From NCBI GenBank assembly GCA_035582835.1, contig JAYKAV010002453.1:1-64000 (forward strand): a stretch of 64,000 bases of DNA, read 5' to 3'. This stretch comes from Phoebastria nigripes (taxonomy: Eukaryota > Chordata > Aves > Procellariiformes > Diomedeidae). The notes beneath the pieces were generated by a model. That model did no database searches. It was not told the origin of the DNA and saw nothing but the letters and a program-made list of their open reading frames with translations. Positions 37,869-53,500 of this stretch are shown here, piece by piece; positions within the stretch are counted from its first letter, which is position 1, and every line of letters begins with the position of its first letter. The translations under genes were made by a program, and so were the position numbers.

Positions 37869-37971
37869 CGTGCTACAACTAAAAACTGGTCAATCTGACG
37901 GTCAGTAAGGGGGCTATCTGGATCCCATACTTTTACTTCCAGCTTTGCCTGTTCTCTGTCATCTAATTCTC
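37869..37971 (-). CDS. MTA3: MTA3 exon encoding about residues 167-201 (ELM2 domain, middle)
   Basis: This 103-bp exon starts with two bases that complete a glycine codon after a TGACAG acceptor. It ends with two bases of an arginine codon before GTAAGA. It encodes [20 protein letters not shown] followed by [18 protein letters not shown] and [10 protein letters not shown] are ELM2 core motifs shared by the MTA family. The first part is an acidic loop where mammals differ slightly (S for L and E for D, as I recall), a position that is variable among MTA proteins. Both junction phases match their neighbours. Confidence 0.95.
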
Positions 37972-40900
37972 CTGTCAAAAGGTAGATGGGACAAAACACT
38001 TATTACTCACAATGTTTTTCTCTGTGTATTTCTTGTACTATGTTTAAAAGAGACATTGTACATTTTTAAACACACACACACAGTACTTAACAATCAGCAG
38101 TTATCCATTTAAATTCCATAATGCAGCATCAGTAAAATAAACATCTTCCCTTAACATCAGCATTTCAACTTAAGGAGGCATTCTTAGGAGGTGTAGTATC
38201 AAAGAACTTTAATAAAATGCGATTATAAACTTGAAACCATAACCTAAGTAACCAGTGGTTTCTTTAAATTTCTTCTCGGCTATATCAAAGCTACTGTTTC
38301 ACTGAAGCCATATTAAAATTAATTTTACACTTAACCAGCTTTAGCAATTAAATTCTATCCAATTTGTATTCTATGCCCCCCAAACAAAAATCATTATGAA
38401 AAAATGCTGTCTACTACATTTAATTATTTTTTTTACCTCTTGCTCTCAGCCACTACATTATCTGTATTGTTAACACAAATCATAATATTAAAATTGCTGT
38501 GCATGTTGACTAGTTACATCCTTTTATAAAATAACATATAAGGCTACAGCACAAGAAAGTTATTACATACTACATCATAATTTCCCAACTCCGTTTGTCT
38601 GAACAGAGCAATTTGTGTACATGCACGCAGTCAAAACAATGATTTCGGTGGTTTCCGATATTTAATTTGCCCTGTATTCATTATGAAAAGAGTATGGCAT
38701 TTCTACTGCTTGGAAGCAGAGTGAAGTGTGAAGACGCTACAATGATTCACGTTCATACGGAAGAAGCCTAAATCTTGGCTTGACTACTACACCAGCATCT
38801 TCTACTGCAAAATGAGAAACATTACAGAGGCTGATTAGGCAGGCAACACATATTCTACTAGTATGAGAAGATTTACCTATGGGATGTGGCCAAGACATTT
38901 GGGGCCACAACAGGTGACAAGAGCAAAGTTAAAATGATTGTCTTTCCTTGGTATTTTAGAATACGAGCATGTTCTTCCTTCACTGAACACGTGAAAAACT
39001 CCAATGTTTAGTCCGATGCCAGTACTTTTATAAGCTACTACAAGAATAAAAACCTGTTCTCAAATACAGCCGTTCCATTTCCTTTGAAAACCAAGGCTGT
39101 GTAGGTATCTCTCTGAGCACACAGAAGATCACTTTAGTCTGTGTTATTTCTTATGACTTAATGAAAACAGCCAGTCTAAACATGCATAGTATCATCAAGA
39201 CATGAAATAACCTGTACACTTAAGAGTCTGGAAGCAGACTGCAAACCAAGCACTGGCTTTTCTGAAATCTGGTCATATATGCCGACTTTCTCTAGCACAT
39301 TCATTCTGGAAGGAAATGAAAATGTGGTATATATTTATCCCTACCAAATATACAAGTTAGAACTGCACCATGCTGTCTGGCTAATGTTTCAGGAACAAAT
39401 GTCGAAGTCACATTCTCAGAAAAATAAATTACTTTCTTCTGATACGCAGGCAATAAAGAATTGTCTGCCTAATAGGACTTATGCTTCACTTTAAGCTAAT
39501 TCACATCCAGTACTGGAGACAAACTGTTAATTTCTGGCAATCTTGGGTAGGATTTTAGGTCTATAAACTTATTCAATGGACTACACACTTGTCGATACAT
39601 TCATTTTTTCCATCTGTGACAGACACATTGTGGGTGATGTTCTATGTTTTATACATAATCTCCGAGCACTTATTTCAATCTGTTAATATATAGTTTTTAA
39701 ATGTCTTTAATGTTAGTTAACTGTTTCAGGACATCATATCCTGGAGATCATAATTGTAGAAGTATGACAAAACCCAACACTCAGGCAGGATATACTTCTC
39801 ACAAAGAAAAAACATCATACAAGCACAGCACAAGTATTCAAACAAAACATGTCACTCTCCTTAATCAAGTTTGCAAAAAGATGAAAAAAATTGCAATACT
39901 ACACATCTTACTCCAATTAGAGGTAATTAAACAATTGCTACTACAAAATGTTGTTCTAACTGTTGATAAAGGTAAATCTGAAATATTGCCAAACAGCATT
40001 TTGTAATGGCAGTAGACATAAATAGGATACGAGCAACGGAGTATCTATACCAAAAGAATCCAAACACATATAATGTAACATTTGCAATATTAGATATTAC
40101 TGCAACAATGGCAGATAGAGAGGTTTCCAGAAGATATGTAGTCTCTGCCAAACTGCACTTACAAAAAATGCTTCACTCCCGATTTTCCACTTAAATTGCG
40201 GGATATCATCACTTGAACAGGAAGAAAAGTAACCTAAACAGATCAAATAATGGAGGCAGTCAAGTAGTGCTGTAGAAATCTTTGAAAAGTTGATTTCAGG
40301 AATAAAAATTTTGTTTACTTCCTTTGAATGTGCTGAAAGAATCAGTATAGGAGGATCACATAAGATAAACAGGTCTTCTTTTCAGAGGTCTTCTTTCAAA
40401 ATAGTAATTATAAAAACCCCTCTGTTATCCTTGAGCTGTCTGACCTTAGTTAATCATGCCTGTACCTTATTCTATAGGATTTTTAACGTGGCTGACCCCT
40501 TTAAAACTACAACACAACTTCTCTGTTAACACCTCTACATTTATCCTTTATATTGTCGAATTTGACACAGAACTACAAGACATTCAAACTGAACAGGTAT
40601 CAAAATGGCCATAGTATTAATTCCTTGCACTGCAAACTCCAGGACACAAATGGAATGGGGGAGTTTTAACTTTTAACATTTTCAGTGTTGCATCTGAGGA
40701 GGTTCTCAGGTTCTGTTTTACAAGTGTTACCTTCCCTCACCACCATCGACATACCAATTACGGCTTCTGAGAAGTGCTAGGCTATTTTTTTGAATGGCTG
40801 GTATGACATACCAGTGTATCCAATTTATTTTGAGCGCTGCTTATAATTTTATTATAGCCAATCTAATCCTGAAAATTAATTTTACTGGAAAACATTAGTA

Positions 40901-43240
40901 GATGGCCAGAAATATGCCTGGTTTTCTCCTCATCAATCATTTAATGCCTTACTTCTCATGGTTCTCTTCTAATAAAAAGCAAAATGTTATTTTCTTCTTA
41001 AAAAAATTTTTTTTTATAGTTCTGCATTAGTCATTTTAAACAAAGAAAGCATCATATGCCCCCCCAGAAAACAACTGTAAGAAAAATTTTACAAAAGTAA
41101 ACCAAATGCAACTTTTAACTGAATGCAATTAAGATGAACTATAAGAAATTAAAGACCTAGTCAGTCTTTTAGACTTCACTTCCTGCAGATAAATACCCCC
41201 AAGGTAATTAGTACATTAGATTCAGCATGATTTTATGTTCTTCTTATAACATATCCAACTAAAAGAAAATAACTTGCAATATGAACTATGAACATTTTGT
41301 TAGAGTGCAATTCTTTTAATTTTACAGATATATAACAATGCTGCAATATTGTACCCTTTTAAGGAACTGAAATATGAGATCTATAAAAGTTGGATTTTTT
41401 AAAAATGGTTTTCAGGGAAACAGTGCCAATTCCACTTTTAATGACAAACAGTTGATGAGGAATCTGACTGAAAAATAGCCAGGAGGACAATTTTTAGAGA
41501 CGCCACTTGTCAGGTACAATGTCTTATTTTTGTATTTTGCACAATTTGCACTATTTTTCAAAATACCTTTTTATTTTCCTTTTCAAAAAGTAATTTAGCA
41601 GTCACTTCAATCCAAACTTATAAACTAAACACCTGCAGCACTCAGCTTTCTGAGTGAATCTATCTTTCACGATATGCAAAACAGAGATACCAGCTGCTGG
41701 ATCCTTAATCACATGGGACAGAAAATCTGTAGTTGTGATTTTTTGGTCATAGTAAGAAGGCAGACATAGCCATGGACAGCAGTTGGACACCAGACCAATA
41801 GTTTGTACTGCAGAGTTCCTCCTACTATGGAAATTCATTCAGGGCTTGATACAATCTCTTGAAATCAGCCAGGGATTTTGACTCATGCATTAATTACCCA
41901 GACTCACTAGATACCTAAGCACATAAACATGAAGGCCTTTGTAGATGTTTATATTCTTAAAACTTGGCACATATCTAAGAAGTAAATTCAGTGTCTTCAT
42001 CTTTGTGCTTCAGTTTTATACCTGTGAAACAGGAATATCTCTCAGCTACATTGCAAGGATGCAGAAGAGAGATACTTGTCAGTTCTTATCCTCCCTTAGT
42101 CCAGTTCAGCATGCAACACAATGAAATTTCTGTTATCGGAATATGGGATCAGATATAGTAGATGTAGCATTTAGCAGATTTTTTCCAGAACTCTTTGGCA
42201 GTATACTAACTGCAGGTAATCCTAAATGTCTTTTTGAATATAGCTTCATGTGCTATATAACATTGTAAAAATAGGCAACTAATCACTGAAAATGAGTTTT
42301 AAATTCATGAACCACCTTCTCATGCAGCTATTTAGACTGCTTGTCTGCAAACTTTTCTCTAACTTACAGATGAGAAAAATAGCATCACATTGGATTTTCT
42401 CATACTGTCTAGCTATGAACAAAGTTCCAGACATTAAGCCTGTCTGTCTCAAGTAAAATCTGAGCTTTCTCCTTCAATGAAAAGTTCGTTAGTTCCCCTC
42501 TAAAACACTCAGCATATTCATTCTGCATAAAATGAATTACACATTCATACACAGAGGTTAATCATCACAAAACATCACACAGCTTTTGACAAACAATTGA
42601 TGGGGGGGGCACATACAGCTTGACTGAGAAAGCCGGTTACAAAACGTCAAAGTAATTGCCACTGGGAAAATAAGTTTTACATGAGGTATAGGAGGAAAGA
42701 CATCTTTCAGATGGATGTACAAACTTTATCTACTGACACTTCATGAGTTCAACTCTGCATAAATTGAATTCACAATAGACAGCTAGCTGACTGTTGGTCT
42801 TAACTAACAGAAATTACAATCCTTCTCACTATACAAGCTCTGCAGACATAGAATTCTTATTACTCATTTTTGATTTAATTCTTTTTTTGTGATTTGTGAT
42901 TCTCACCAGTACTGATAATCAAAAATCATCCAGAAAAAAAGTTCAAAAACTTTGCAACTCAACTCTGCAAAAAATAAAACAGAATTATGTGCATATAAGT
43001 TCTCTGATTAAAGTAACATGAGAAAGCTTAGATTATTTTAGAAATGTAGGCAAAAGGAAAATTATCTGTTTACCTTTCAATTGCAGAAAAATTCCCCCCC
43101 TTTAGCTTGCCTGACAGATGTATATCCAAGATTTCAATTAGTCATTCAGATAATGAGTTGTATATTTACACAAATCTTATGGTAAAACTCAATTTATGAA
43201 CATGACGCATGTATGAAGACTAGAAATGAAAAACAGACTA

Positions 43241-43268
43241 TATAAAGACTACATCTATAAAGACTACA
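43241..43268 (+). repeat. 15-bp tandem duplication
   Basis: TATAAAGACTACA occurs at 43241-43253 and at 43256-43268, a 15-bp period in intronic DNA. Confidence 0.85.
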
Positions 43269-46200
43269 AATGAAAGAGATCAGGTGATACAAGCCCATTA
43301 TTTGTCTACAGCAACTTAAACTGCTACTGAGCATTTTCTAAGCCAATAAAACATGCATAGTTGCATCGCCTCCTATCCTCTAGAGCTCTAGCCTATAAAA
43401 AAATTCAGTCGTTTTTCACCTGAAAAATCCCTTTCGAATTAAACTGCCTCCAACTCCAACAACCTTAGAGCTCTCTCCATGCTCAGCCTTGCAGTGCTTA
43501 TAAATCAACCACTGATGATCAAAAGACAAGACCTCACAAAGCACTCGAAAGAGCTTTAATTCCTAGAAATAAACAGAAAGAATTACAATTGGGCTCAGAA
43601 TAAACTAAACTGTAACCACACAATAATGACAAACTTTTCCATGATGCATCAAGAATGGCTGGCTTATGGGAATGTCCAGTGCTGGAAGAAAGGAACAAAT
43701 AAGGTTGCCTCTTTCCCAAAACCCTGCAGAACAGTATGCAAAAAGGAACTTCCACAGATTGGAGAACATGGAGGCATAATGTCCTAAAATCATACCATTC
43801 CTCACTTGATAGTCCTTACATTAAATCACATTTAGGTAGAGTCCCCACTGTTACAGAAATGAAATAATAAAAAGTCCTTCCATTTTAGCTTTTTATGGCA
43901 ATTCTAAAGGCAATGACCTAAATTAATATATTGCATAAAACTACAAGGTCACCTTCAGTTCAAAGGCAAGAACGAGTATTCAACTAATGAAAAGATACCT
44001 GAAATTCACCTTTATTTTGAAATTGGCTTCTTGTACTCCTTTGGTATCTGTGAATAAACCTGTACAATGTGACTTGCACCAGGATTCCCCAACCCTCACC
44101 CCCATTTTCGATTATTTTTTTGGTTGGTAGGCACTGTGCAGTGGTCTAGCACCTATTCCAATCTGAATACAGAAAGACTGCAACAGTTTTTCTGAATTCC
44201 TGAAATAACACCACATGAGGTAACACAGTTTTCAGGAAAGCATAGTGAAAATTATTCTGTGTATAAATAATAACAGTACCATACTAAACATACGAATATT
44301 AACAATATTGAAAATACTTGTTTTGGAAAGAGCGACACCGCAATGCACGGACATTGTATTCTTCAAAAAAACCCCACTAAATTAAAATGAAATCTCTAGT
44401 CCTGCAATTTTTTTTTTTACATGAACTTAATGTTATGAATATGCAAATTCCTTTTGACTATAGTATTCTAAAGATAGATAGGGCTATTCATTTGCATAAA
44501 TTTAAACAAAACGTAATTTAGAGAAGAACTTTTTCTTTAGGATGAAACATATTTTGACTTATTCAAGTGTAAAAAACACATTTCATCTGCATCTGATATT
44601 TGTTTTTCATCCTCTACAGAATAAACTTAAAAAGAAAATCAGACTTACAGTAAAACAACAAAGGAAACAAAAATGTGAACTTACAGTAAGTCCATTTAGG
44701 CAAAGTTACTGAGGCAGAAAAAACCAGCAGAGTCAATTAAACCCTAAGATGTTGCTGCTTGAAAGGTGATTTGAGCGCTCGCTGCGATACGTTATTTTGG
44801 ATAATAAGCACATACACAGCATACACAATAAATAACTGTATCCTTCATAAGACTGACTACCTGACAGAACTCATTAAATATTTGAACAATCTCGGCCAAG
44901 GCTCTACAGCTACTATTAATAAAGAAATCTTTCCAACAGCAATCATGCGCAACCTTCCACACCCACAACGCAGCACAGACCATGCCTAAGTCTCCTCAAG
45001 AAGCTAAAGACTGCAGGAAATCATGGTTCTCTTGTTATGAAGACTAAAACTACAACTGACTTCTCTTCAAGTATAAAGCAAACTTGAGAAAGGTAGACCT
45101 GCTTTTACAATTCAGGGCAGGGACGGGCGGAAACACCACTCCAACAATCCCCAAGAAGAACAACCCGAATAACTCACCTCAACTGTTGAATAGTTTTTAT
45201 AAGATGTAATTGCTAAACAGCACAGTTTCCAACTCTTCTAATTTATAATTTGACTGTTAACATAGAAGTTGTGAATGATCTGAGAATTGAAGCTCAGAAA
45301 TTTCCATTACCACATTATATAAGAATACTATATTGTAAGTATAGTAAGTACATAATATAAGGAAGAAAAGAACCAACTTAATCTATGTAACTGCTTGTTT
45401 GATCAAAATTATACACGCACTTAATACCTCAATGAATTGTACCGAAAGGCAACAAATATTTTTAAATAACATTACTGAAAAGACTTCATAAAACACTATA
45501 ATGCAAAGCTTCCAAATACCTAATTGAGCTTCTGTAGTATATGTGGCTGCAACCCTAAACTACAGATTTCCCTTGCATCTGCAAGGTCAGACAGAAGTAA
45601 ACGAAGTCTTTACTGAAAACAGACACAAAGAGGCCATTTACATGTGCTTTGTTTGTTTAAGTTACAGTAAAACTGATAAAAGTCTATAAACACGCATTTA
45701 ATTGCCCAGCACATAAATCACTAACTCAGCTCCCTAGTAGAGAGATTGGCAAGACTGCTGTAAAGGATATTATAATCCTATTAAAATTTGACATGAACAA
45801 CATTGTAAAGAGCATTTTACTATTTGCGATGATCATGCATTTGACAGTTAATGATGAAAAATTTACTCCTCTGAGCTTGATAACAAGAAAAAAAAAAATC
45901 TGCAAATCAGACAAGTGACTACCATATTTAAATTTGCTAACCCTCAAGAAACAGCTCCTTCTTTTAGAAGTTATTATAGAAAAACTTTTCATGTTAACTC
46001 AAAGTCAAAAGCACAACCAACAGAAACTCCACTTGAGAACAAAATATATTTGAGTANGTGTAAACAGGAGTTTTATTCTGGTGTATTATCTTTGCTGAGA
46101 TTCATTTCATCTAACCTTAAACATCCTCTAACCTATTTTAGATATCCATCTTCAGCTGAGATGAAATCTAGTCTAGGCAACATTCTTCTACTCTGACCAT

Positions 46201-49200
46201 AAAGGTAAGTCTTACTGGGTTAGCACAATCACACCTTTTCTGTCTCGTATTCTATTCCAATTTCCCCAAGTAGGGACTCCTGAATCTGCTTGTTCTACCT
46301 TTTGTTCCACTCATTCCTTCTGAAAACTTCATTAAAATAGAAAGCCATCATCTTTTAGTTGAACCAATCACCGTCAAAAGATCTCTCTGCTTCTGGCATA
46401 TTCTGACTGATATTTTGAAATGATCATTTATTTTGCTGCTAACTTACTACACTTTCTGACAACTTTGAAGCTTCAATGCATTTCAGACTGAACTTGGTGG
46501 AATAGATTTCTACAAGGTTCCTGGGCATCTTCTTGAAGCAAATGCAAGTTAGGCATAAATGTTTCCTTTTATACTTGCTCCTGAAGGTAGTTCTGGTACC
46601 AGAATTTGAGCTTTACTTTCTGCTGTCTAGATCCCAGTAAGGTCATCTTGAATTGACAGAAAATCTGGTTTTAGACAAGACACCCAAACTGCAGTATGTA
46701 GAACAAAAAAGGTGCGCAAGCTACTACACAAACGAGTTCCTCCACCCCATCCAAAAAAGTACTTTACAGTTGACAGCTTTTTCCACGAAAATCTTTTCCT
46801 CACATGCCAACATACCGCTCATCGAAGAGCCTAAAGCTGCTGCTGTTGTCACCTTCTGCATGCACAGGAAAAGCAATTCTTTGATGACTGTACCTAAGCA
46901 ACTGGGTTTAAACTAAATCCACTGATTCATTCTTGTAATTGCAATTTGGTTCACTCATAAAGGAAACATTAACTACTTCAGGACCACATGGCCTCAAAAT
47001 CATCAGCCGTCATGATTTCTTAAAGCCAGTCAAAAACAAAAGGGTAGACATATACTATTTGTGAAATACTAAACTCGGGAAAAGAGAGGCAATATTTTCT
47101 GAATTTTATTTTCTAAGAACTGCCTATTGTACTAATGTGTCCAGTTCTCATATCCAGCAGCTGTCAAAAGACTCATCACTTAGCACAAATTACAGACCAT
47201 ATTTTCTGAAAATTGATAGGACACTAAGACACAATATTTGTTTATCCTGTCAGACATTTCTCATAGCCACACATTATCCGTCTTCAGAGTCTAACAATTG
47301 CACGGCTCTCCAATTTTTAATACTTAAATATCAGAATACAAAATATTCTAAAAATATTTCATATTGCCTGATAAAATTTTATTTTCTCACAACAGAATGA
47401 AATCATTCCAACTACATCAACACTAACAGAGATAATCCAGCACACAGACTTTTGACAAGAGAATCAGTTGCGCCATTCAAACAGCTCCTGCAGGTCTCTG
47501 GCTAGTATGAGTGATTTTCAAATTCAGCAGTGGTTCTTCCAATAAGTGGGAGTATTAGGTACTATGAAGTAACAGAACAGATCCCTCCTCATGAGATTAC
47601 AGCTGGATTCCACTATTCTAAAACATATTTTTAATTTATTAAATGAAAACAAAATTTTAGTGTATATGGGAAGCATTTAAAGAATCAGAAAATACAATAC
47701 ACTGAGTCTAATCATCTTGTACTTTCATAATGTTAAAAATCCAAACACTATGCAGATGAGTTTCTTATTTGTCTCTTTAGTTGTAACAATTTTGAAACTT
47801 AAAATCCTGGAACTCCAATATTCTCAAACATTAACAGGCTTGAACTCTGAGTTTAATAGTTTCTATCTGATACGTCTGGTCTATTAAAAACAACATGCTC
47901 TTACAACTGAGTTGCAGTAAGAAGCAAAAAAAAAAAAACAGAGAAGACATTAGGAAATAACCTCTAAAGAAATTATTTTGTTCTTTTTCAAAACAGAGAA
48001 AAGTTTTAGAAGTCTTGGATACAAGTTCTCTGAACATCACCCAAAATTTACAGCTTAAATTTCCCCAACCGCTCCCCTTCTTCCTATTAAGTGCTCAGCT
48101 ACTTGACCTCCATTAATTCTAAAATGCCTTGCCTTCAAGAAATGGAACCAACTGCACAGCAAGTGCTATTTCTAGGCGCTCTCTGGATATTTTCAGATGT
48201 GCAAGAGGGACTCTGGGTTTTTATACAGATACTTTGAATATAGTTCATAATTTTATTTATTAAAAAGAAAAAAAGCTTTGAACAGAATGTCTTTCTTACA
48301 GGCTACTTCTTCCTCCATTTCAGAGACCCTAATTTGTCTTCCTCTCTGTGTCTTAGAAAGAGGGTAGTCCTCTTCCCTGCCAACTCCGAACTCTTTGTAC
48401 TGCTTTAAATGGTCAGAGAGTACCTAACTGTGTCAGATTCCTGCTCCATAAAGAACTCCCCAGAACACAGTGGTCTCCTTTTAAACCTAGATACAACAGA
48501 TAAGCAGCACTGGGCTAGGAACACGACTGCAGCTGGGAGGGGACCATTAGCATGAGAAAAATTCCATGCAGCAGTAGACAGACATCCCCGTAACAGTGGC
48601 TCTAATTATGATCAGCCCTCCAGGGATTTGCAAACAGTTTGCCACTGCTGGTGGCAGTACTCAGTTAGGCTAGCAGTACTTAGTACTAGCAGCCAGTTCT
48701 CTAGATAAACCTCTAAACCTAATCATTCCCCACCACACCTGTCAACCTCTTGATGCTTGTCTCCTTCCATATACCTCTGCATGGAGACTAAAAATCTCAC
48801 TTCCCACCAACTGCCAATCAACCCTAACCCTTCATGCATCCATCATCACATTTCCCACTCTGACATGCCTCTGTTTTGCCTAGGGATCTCTAGCTCCACA
48901 TGACTTGCTCAGCACTCAGCATCCTTACATCAGGCACTATCAGCAGAGCTGGATGAGCTGACAGAAGCTGCTGCTATACACAGGCAATTAATTAGCAGTA
49001 AAACATTCTTACCAGGCACTTTCCACTGTTCAGATAAGTGTGTGCACACTGATAGCTGCGAACAGTTGCCACTGTGATGCTGCCCAGGATAACATAGGTT
49101 GGGAATCTTTGTGTGCCCAAAGACACCCTTCAACCACCTGAACAACTTAAGACAGGCAGAGAAAGTTCAGAGGCTAACTCCCTCTACAGTCTACTTTCTA

Positions 49201-49837
49201 GCTGGCAGTTTTGTGCTAAAGCTCAGAAATTACCCCATGTTTTTACAAGAGAGAAACAAGATTTTTAAAGGTTAGTAGTTGCTCTGTTAACTGAATCATA
49301 CTATGCATATTAGACTTTTTCTTATATTGCAGTATTATAATCTAATTATACTAAAGACTTTTTGGTAGGTATTAATGCTCTCAGCTTAACATCAGTGTTT
49401 GCACTTCCTAATCTTTGGGTGTTCCTTTTATTTTTAGACTGAGATTTGCTAAAAGCTCAACATATTGTCTCAAGCCTTTATGGAAAAGTCAGCTGAAACT
49501 GAGCATGCTAATGGCAATGACTGAACACATATAAAGAAGTTACCTACTACTCAGCATCATCACTGGAGGGAAGGTGACTAAGTAGCAGCTTCAGGTTTCT
49601 CTTGCAGCTTCTCTTAATGAACAATGACTGTAGGTAAGCACAGAAAAAGATGTGGCCTATGATCATTTTTGAAGCATAGGTGTTTTGATTAAATGACTGT
49701 CCACTCACATGCTTGTTTAATAAAAGGTAAACTTCCAGTCCCAACTCTTTCTCTACAGATAAAGAAGCACTGCCCCAGGATAAAAGGCAGAAGACTGTGG
49801 GCTGAATCTCATCAGTAGGTTGTTAAGCTGGAGCACC

Positions 49838-50528
49838 ATAGTAGAATCGGTTCAAGCTGGGAGGGACCTCAGGAGGTCTCTAGCCCAACCTCCCCCTCAA
49901 AGCAGGCTCAGTTGTGAGGTCAGACCAGAGCTTTATCCACTTGGGTCTTGAAAACCTCTAAGGACAGAGATGACACAACCTCCCTAGGTACTTGCTCTAC
50001 CACCTGACCATCCTCATGGGAAAAAAAATTTCTGCTCATGGCCATTCTGAACATCTCATTTCAAGTTATGTCTCGTATCTCATCCTTCCACTATGCATCA
50101 CTGTCAAGAACCTGTCTGTCTTCTCAACAACCTCCCCCCAGTCACTGGGGGGCTGCTGTTGGTCCCCCCCTTCAAGCCATCTCTTCTCCAGGTTGAACAA
50201 GCTCAATTCCCTCAGCCTGTCCTTGCAGGGCAAGTGCTCTAGCCCCAACAAGTGTGATGGCCTCCACTGAACTTACTTCAGTTTATTAACTTTCCCATAT
50301 TGGGGGAACCAAACCTGGATGCAGTATCTAGATGTGATTTAATGAGTGCTCAGTAAAGGGGGACGATCACTTTCCTTAATCCACTGGCTATGTGCCAGGT
50401 GACGCAGCCCAGAATGCTGCTGGCCCCCTTCGCTGCCAGGGTACGCTGCTGGCTTACATCCCCTTGCTGTCTGCCAGCACCCCAGGGCCTTTCCCACAGA
50501 GCTGCTCCCCTCAGCCCCTTTGTCCCCC
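49838..50528 (-). mobile_element. CR1 LINE, older subfamily (CR1-X/Y-like), 5'-truncated
   Basis: On the plus strand the copy opens with AGAATCGGTTCAAGCTGGGA and GGACCTCAGGAGGTCTCTAG, then CTCAAAGCAGG and GTCTTGAAAACCTCTAAGGA. These mark the 3' UTR of the older avian CR1 subfamilies, which lack the tandem TCATAGAA tail. Further on, TTCTCCAGGTTGAACAAGCT, TCCCTCAGCCTGTCCTTGCA and CAGAATGCTGCTGG match the end of ORF2 in reverse complement. The fragment ends near GAGCTGCTCCCCTCAGCC. It is full of substitutions and gaps and is plainly older than the copy at 18.8 kb. The open frames within it are relics. Confidence 0.88.
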
Positions 50529-53500
50529 AATAAATTTCATACATGTACGAAATATATGAATAAGAGTTACCTTCATATGCTATAATTCTCCCTTCAGCTA
50601 GAACAAAATTAAAGTCAAATCTCAAGCCACAGAGGAAGAAAACTGTCCTTGTGATTGAAACACACTACCAGATGTAGGGTTAATTATGGTTTTGTTTAGT
50701 CTTGTCAGTCTTCTTTCATCCTCCTATTTGCTACAACATTGTCCAAATTTCAGAGGGCATTCAAATGACTGAAGTTTTCTCAGATAATCAATAGAGTCAA
50801 AAGGTCTATAAACTACCTAAGGGTCTAAGACCTTGGCAATGTGATCTGTTTAAAAAGGGAGCAAATAAGAGAAATTCAAGTTAACTGTTAGCAGAGAAAT
50901 CAAATTAATTCTCTGCACTTGTGATGACTGGACAAAACCAGAGAGGTTCACATACTTCATGAGACACCTAAAAGAAGATCTACCTCAAAACAAAACATCT
51001 GTAGGAAAGGTTACAGAACAATTATACAGTATGAACATTAACAAGTTATTTGAGTTTGGACAAGCATCCTCTCAAGACTTCTACAAGAACTCAAGGATAC
51101 AACAGCCACTAATAGTGACATGTGAACTCAAATCCATTTGTGTTACCTAGGGTGTGAAGGAGGGTATATGGGCTAAAGGGAAAATGTGGGCAACTAAGCA
51201 CTGTCAAGGCCCACAGTTTTACTAGCCAAATTAGTAGGAATTGCAACAAAGATATACCGGAGATAGGTCAGCATGCCTTTTATAAAGAAAAATCACACCT
51301 CACATACTTACTGAAGTTCTGCAAAGAGATCATAGAGATACATAAGGAAGCTCAAGGTGACAGCCTACTGGAACTCTAATAGGCTTTAAACAAGTTTTAA
51401 GAAAATTAAGAAACCACAAGAGACACTATCGTCTGCATGGATAAACAGCTGATGGTCTGATTCAGCATGGTTGTTCTTACACCAGTGGGCTGTTTTCTCA
51501 AAAACGCCTATTTCAACATTTAAACATTTTACATTGCCTAATAAAGCACTGTTCTACCAAATCCTGGTACACAAAAGGTTAATTCATTATTGCTTGACAA
51601 AGCAAATGTAACATCAGAAAATTTATTTCAACAAATCACACTTATTCTCTAATTTTCTTTAAAATCATAGGAGATAGTTATTCCAAATTTTATTAGTTTT
51701 CTTGAAAACACAACTTAGTATTTTTTTCTTTGGTTTTTCTAGTCAGAGAATTACTCCAAATAATTTCACTAGACTTACGTATCATGACCAGAACAGAGTC
51801 ACGATAAAGTTCTTTGTTAGGTTTATTTAGAAAATACCCTTTGCTTCAGAAGTCTTAATTGAGCTTTGACAGACAGGGGAACAATTATTGAACTCTGTTG
51901 GCTTTGTCCCAGTCTTTCCACCTGATTCACAACCCTATGAACAAAAAAAAAGTAAGCCATTACTTAAGAAATTACTGATTTGGCCAATGAGATTATTTTA
52001 AAACACTTGGCTTCCCTATCTAGAATAACACTTTGACTGTATTTGTGTAGCTAAGCTGTCATGCATTTTACTGTGTGACAACTACAATTAGACCTACAAT
52101 AGTATGCATGAGGCAGAAAGACTACTGCAGGCATACAAGAGAAACATTTTTTTTAATGCATTAAAAGAAATCCTGTAGAGCAAAAAAAAAAATTTCTTTT
52201 TTTTCCAGTTTCTCCCATTCTTGAGCATTTTTCTACTTCATGAACTATATCCCTAATGCTACGCTGGTACTTTTCCCTCTCTCATTCTCTGCTTTCTAGC
52301 CAACCATGTAACACAAATTGTCACTGCATCAGTTGTTCCACTGCTGAGAAATACTGGTTGAAATGCCAGGATTTAAAAACATTTGGTTTTAAATAGATCA
52401 AGCTGTAAGACAGGGAAGGATCAGTGTTCCACAAGTCTACAAAGTATCTAAACAGATTTGCCTTGGAGCAAGTTCCCTGACCTTCCTCATACTTATATTT
52501 CCCTGTACACAAAACAGGAGTAAATAAAATCTGTTAGTTAAAGGTGATAGCAATTTGATCATATTCAGAACAATTTATAAAAGTATGCCTTTTAACCAAA
52601 TAACGATGATAAATGACGACTTGCCCAAAGCAAAACTGTATAGGGTTTTTTTGTTGTTTGTTTGGGGTTTTGTTTTGTTTTTTGAACTTACTAGTCACAT
52701 GTTTTATGAGTTGCTGATCAAATACAGTAGGTGGATGCACCAGACAGCAGCTTCTGGCCATCACGTGCACAGAACCAGGTACCTTGCTCCTGGACTGCAG
52801 AGTAGGGATGCTTGAAACAAAGTACTCTTTGTCCAAATGCATGCTTTGGCTCTCCGAGATCAACCTTTTTATTCTTGCTTTGTACAGAGGAGCAGAACGT
52901 TACCCCACACTGGAGACAGATTTGAAAATAAACAACTGCTATATTCACAGAATAAGCCACTGGAGAACATGTTGTTAAAAGCAGAGAAAGGACCTTCTTT
53001 AGTATCATACTAGCCAGAATTTGAGTCAGTGCTGTAGAATATAGTCTCCTTTTATCCACTGTAATAAGAGCAACTAAAAAGACTCTCAAAGTCTTCGACC
53101 TAGAGTCTAGAGAGACTGAAGCACTTGGCACTGGGGGGAGAAGGAAGGGTTTCACACAACCATAATATCATTCGAATCTGACAACTTTGATCATAGTTTT
53201 ACTCTCAAAGATGCTCATAACAAATATCGTAAGAGGCTGCTGAAAGAAATCTGCTCTGGTCTTTCTCCAAAGTTATAGTCTTCACTAAATGCGTAATCTA
53301 AGCAATTTAGCTAAACCACTACAAACAAAAGCAACATAGATAAACAAGGCTTAGGCATTTTCAACTGCATTTAGACTTTGTTTGTATTTGTTTACTGTAA
53401 CTGCATAAAGGATTTATGATTCACTATCTCAAAGTGGAAAAACAGTTGGATTATGTATCTTGATTTTAATAAACCTTTTAGTCTTTTAAAAAGAAAACAT

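Noticed and set aside
48660..48700. Possible hairpin around GCTAGCAGTACTTAGTACTAGC
   Set aside because: The symmetry is imperfect when written out on both strands and no conserved RNA family is suggested.
52718..53155. 145-codon open frame on the minus strand
   Set aside because: The translation shows no domain or family that I recognise and it lies in the middle of an intron with no splice-compatible continuation.
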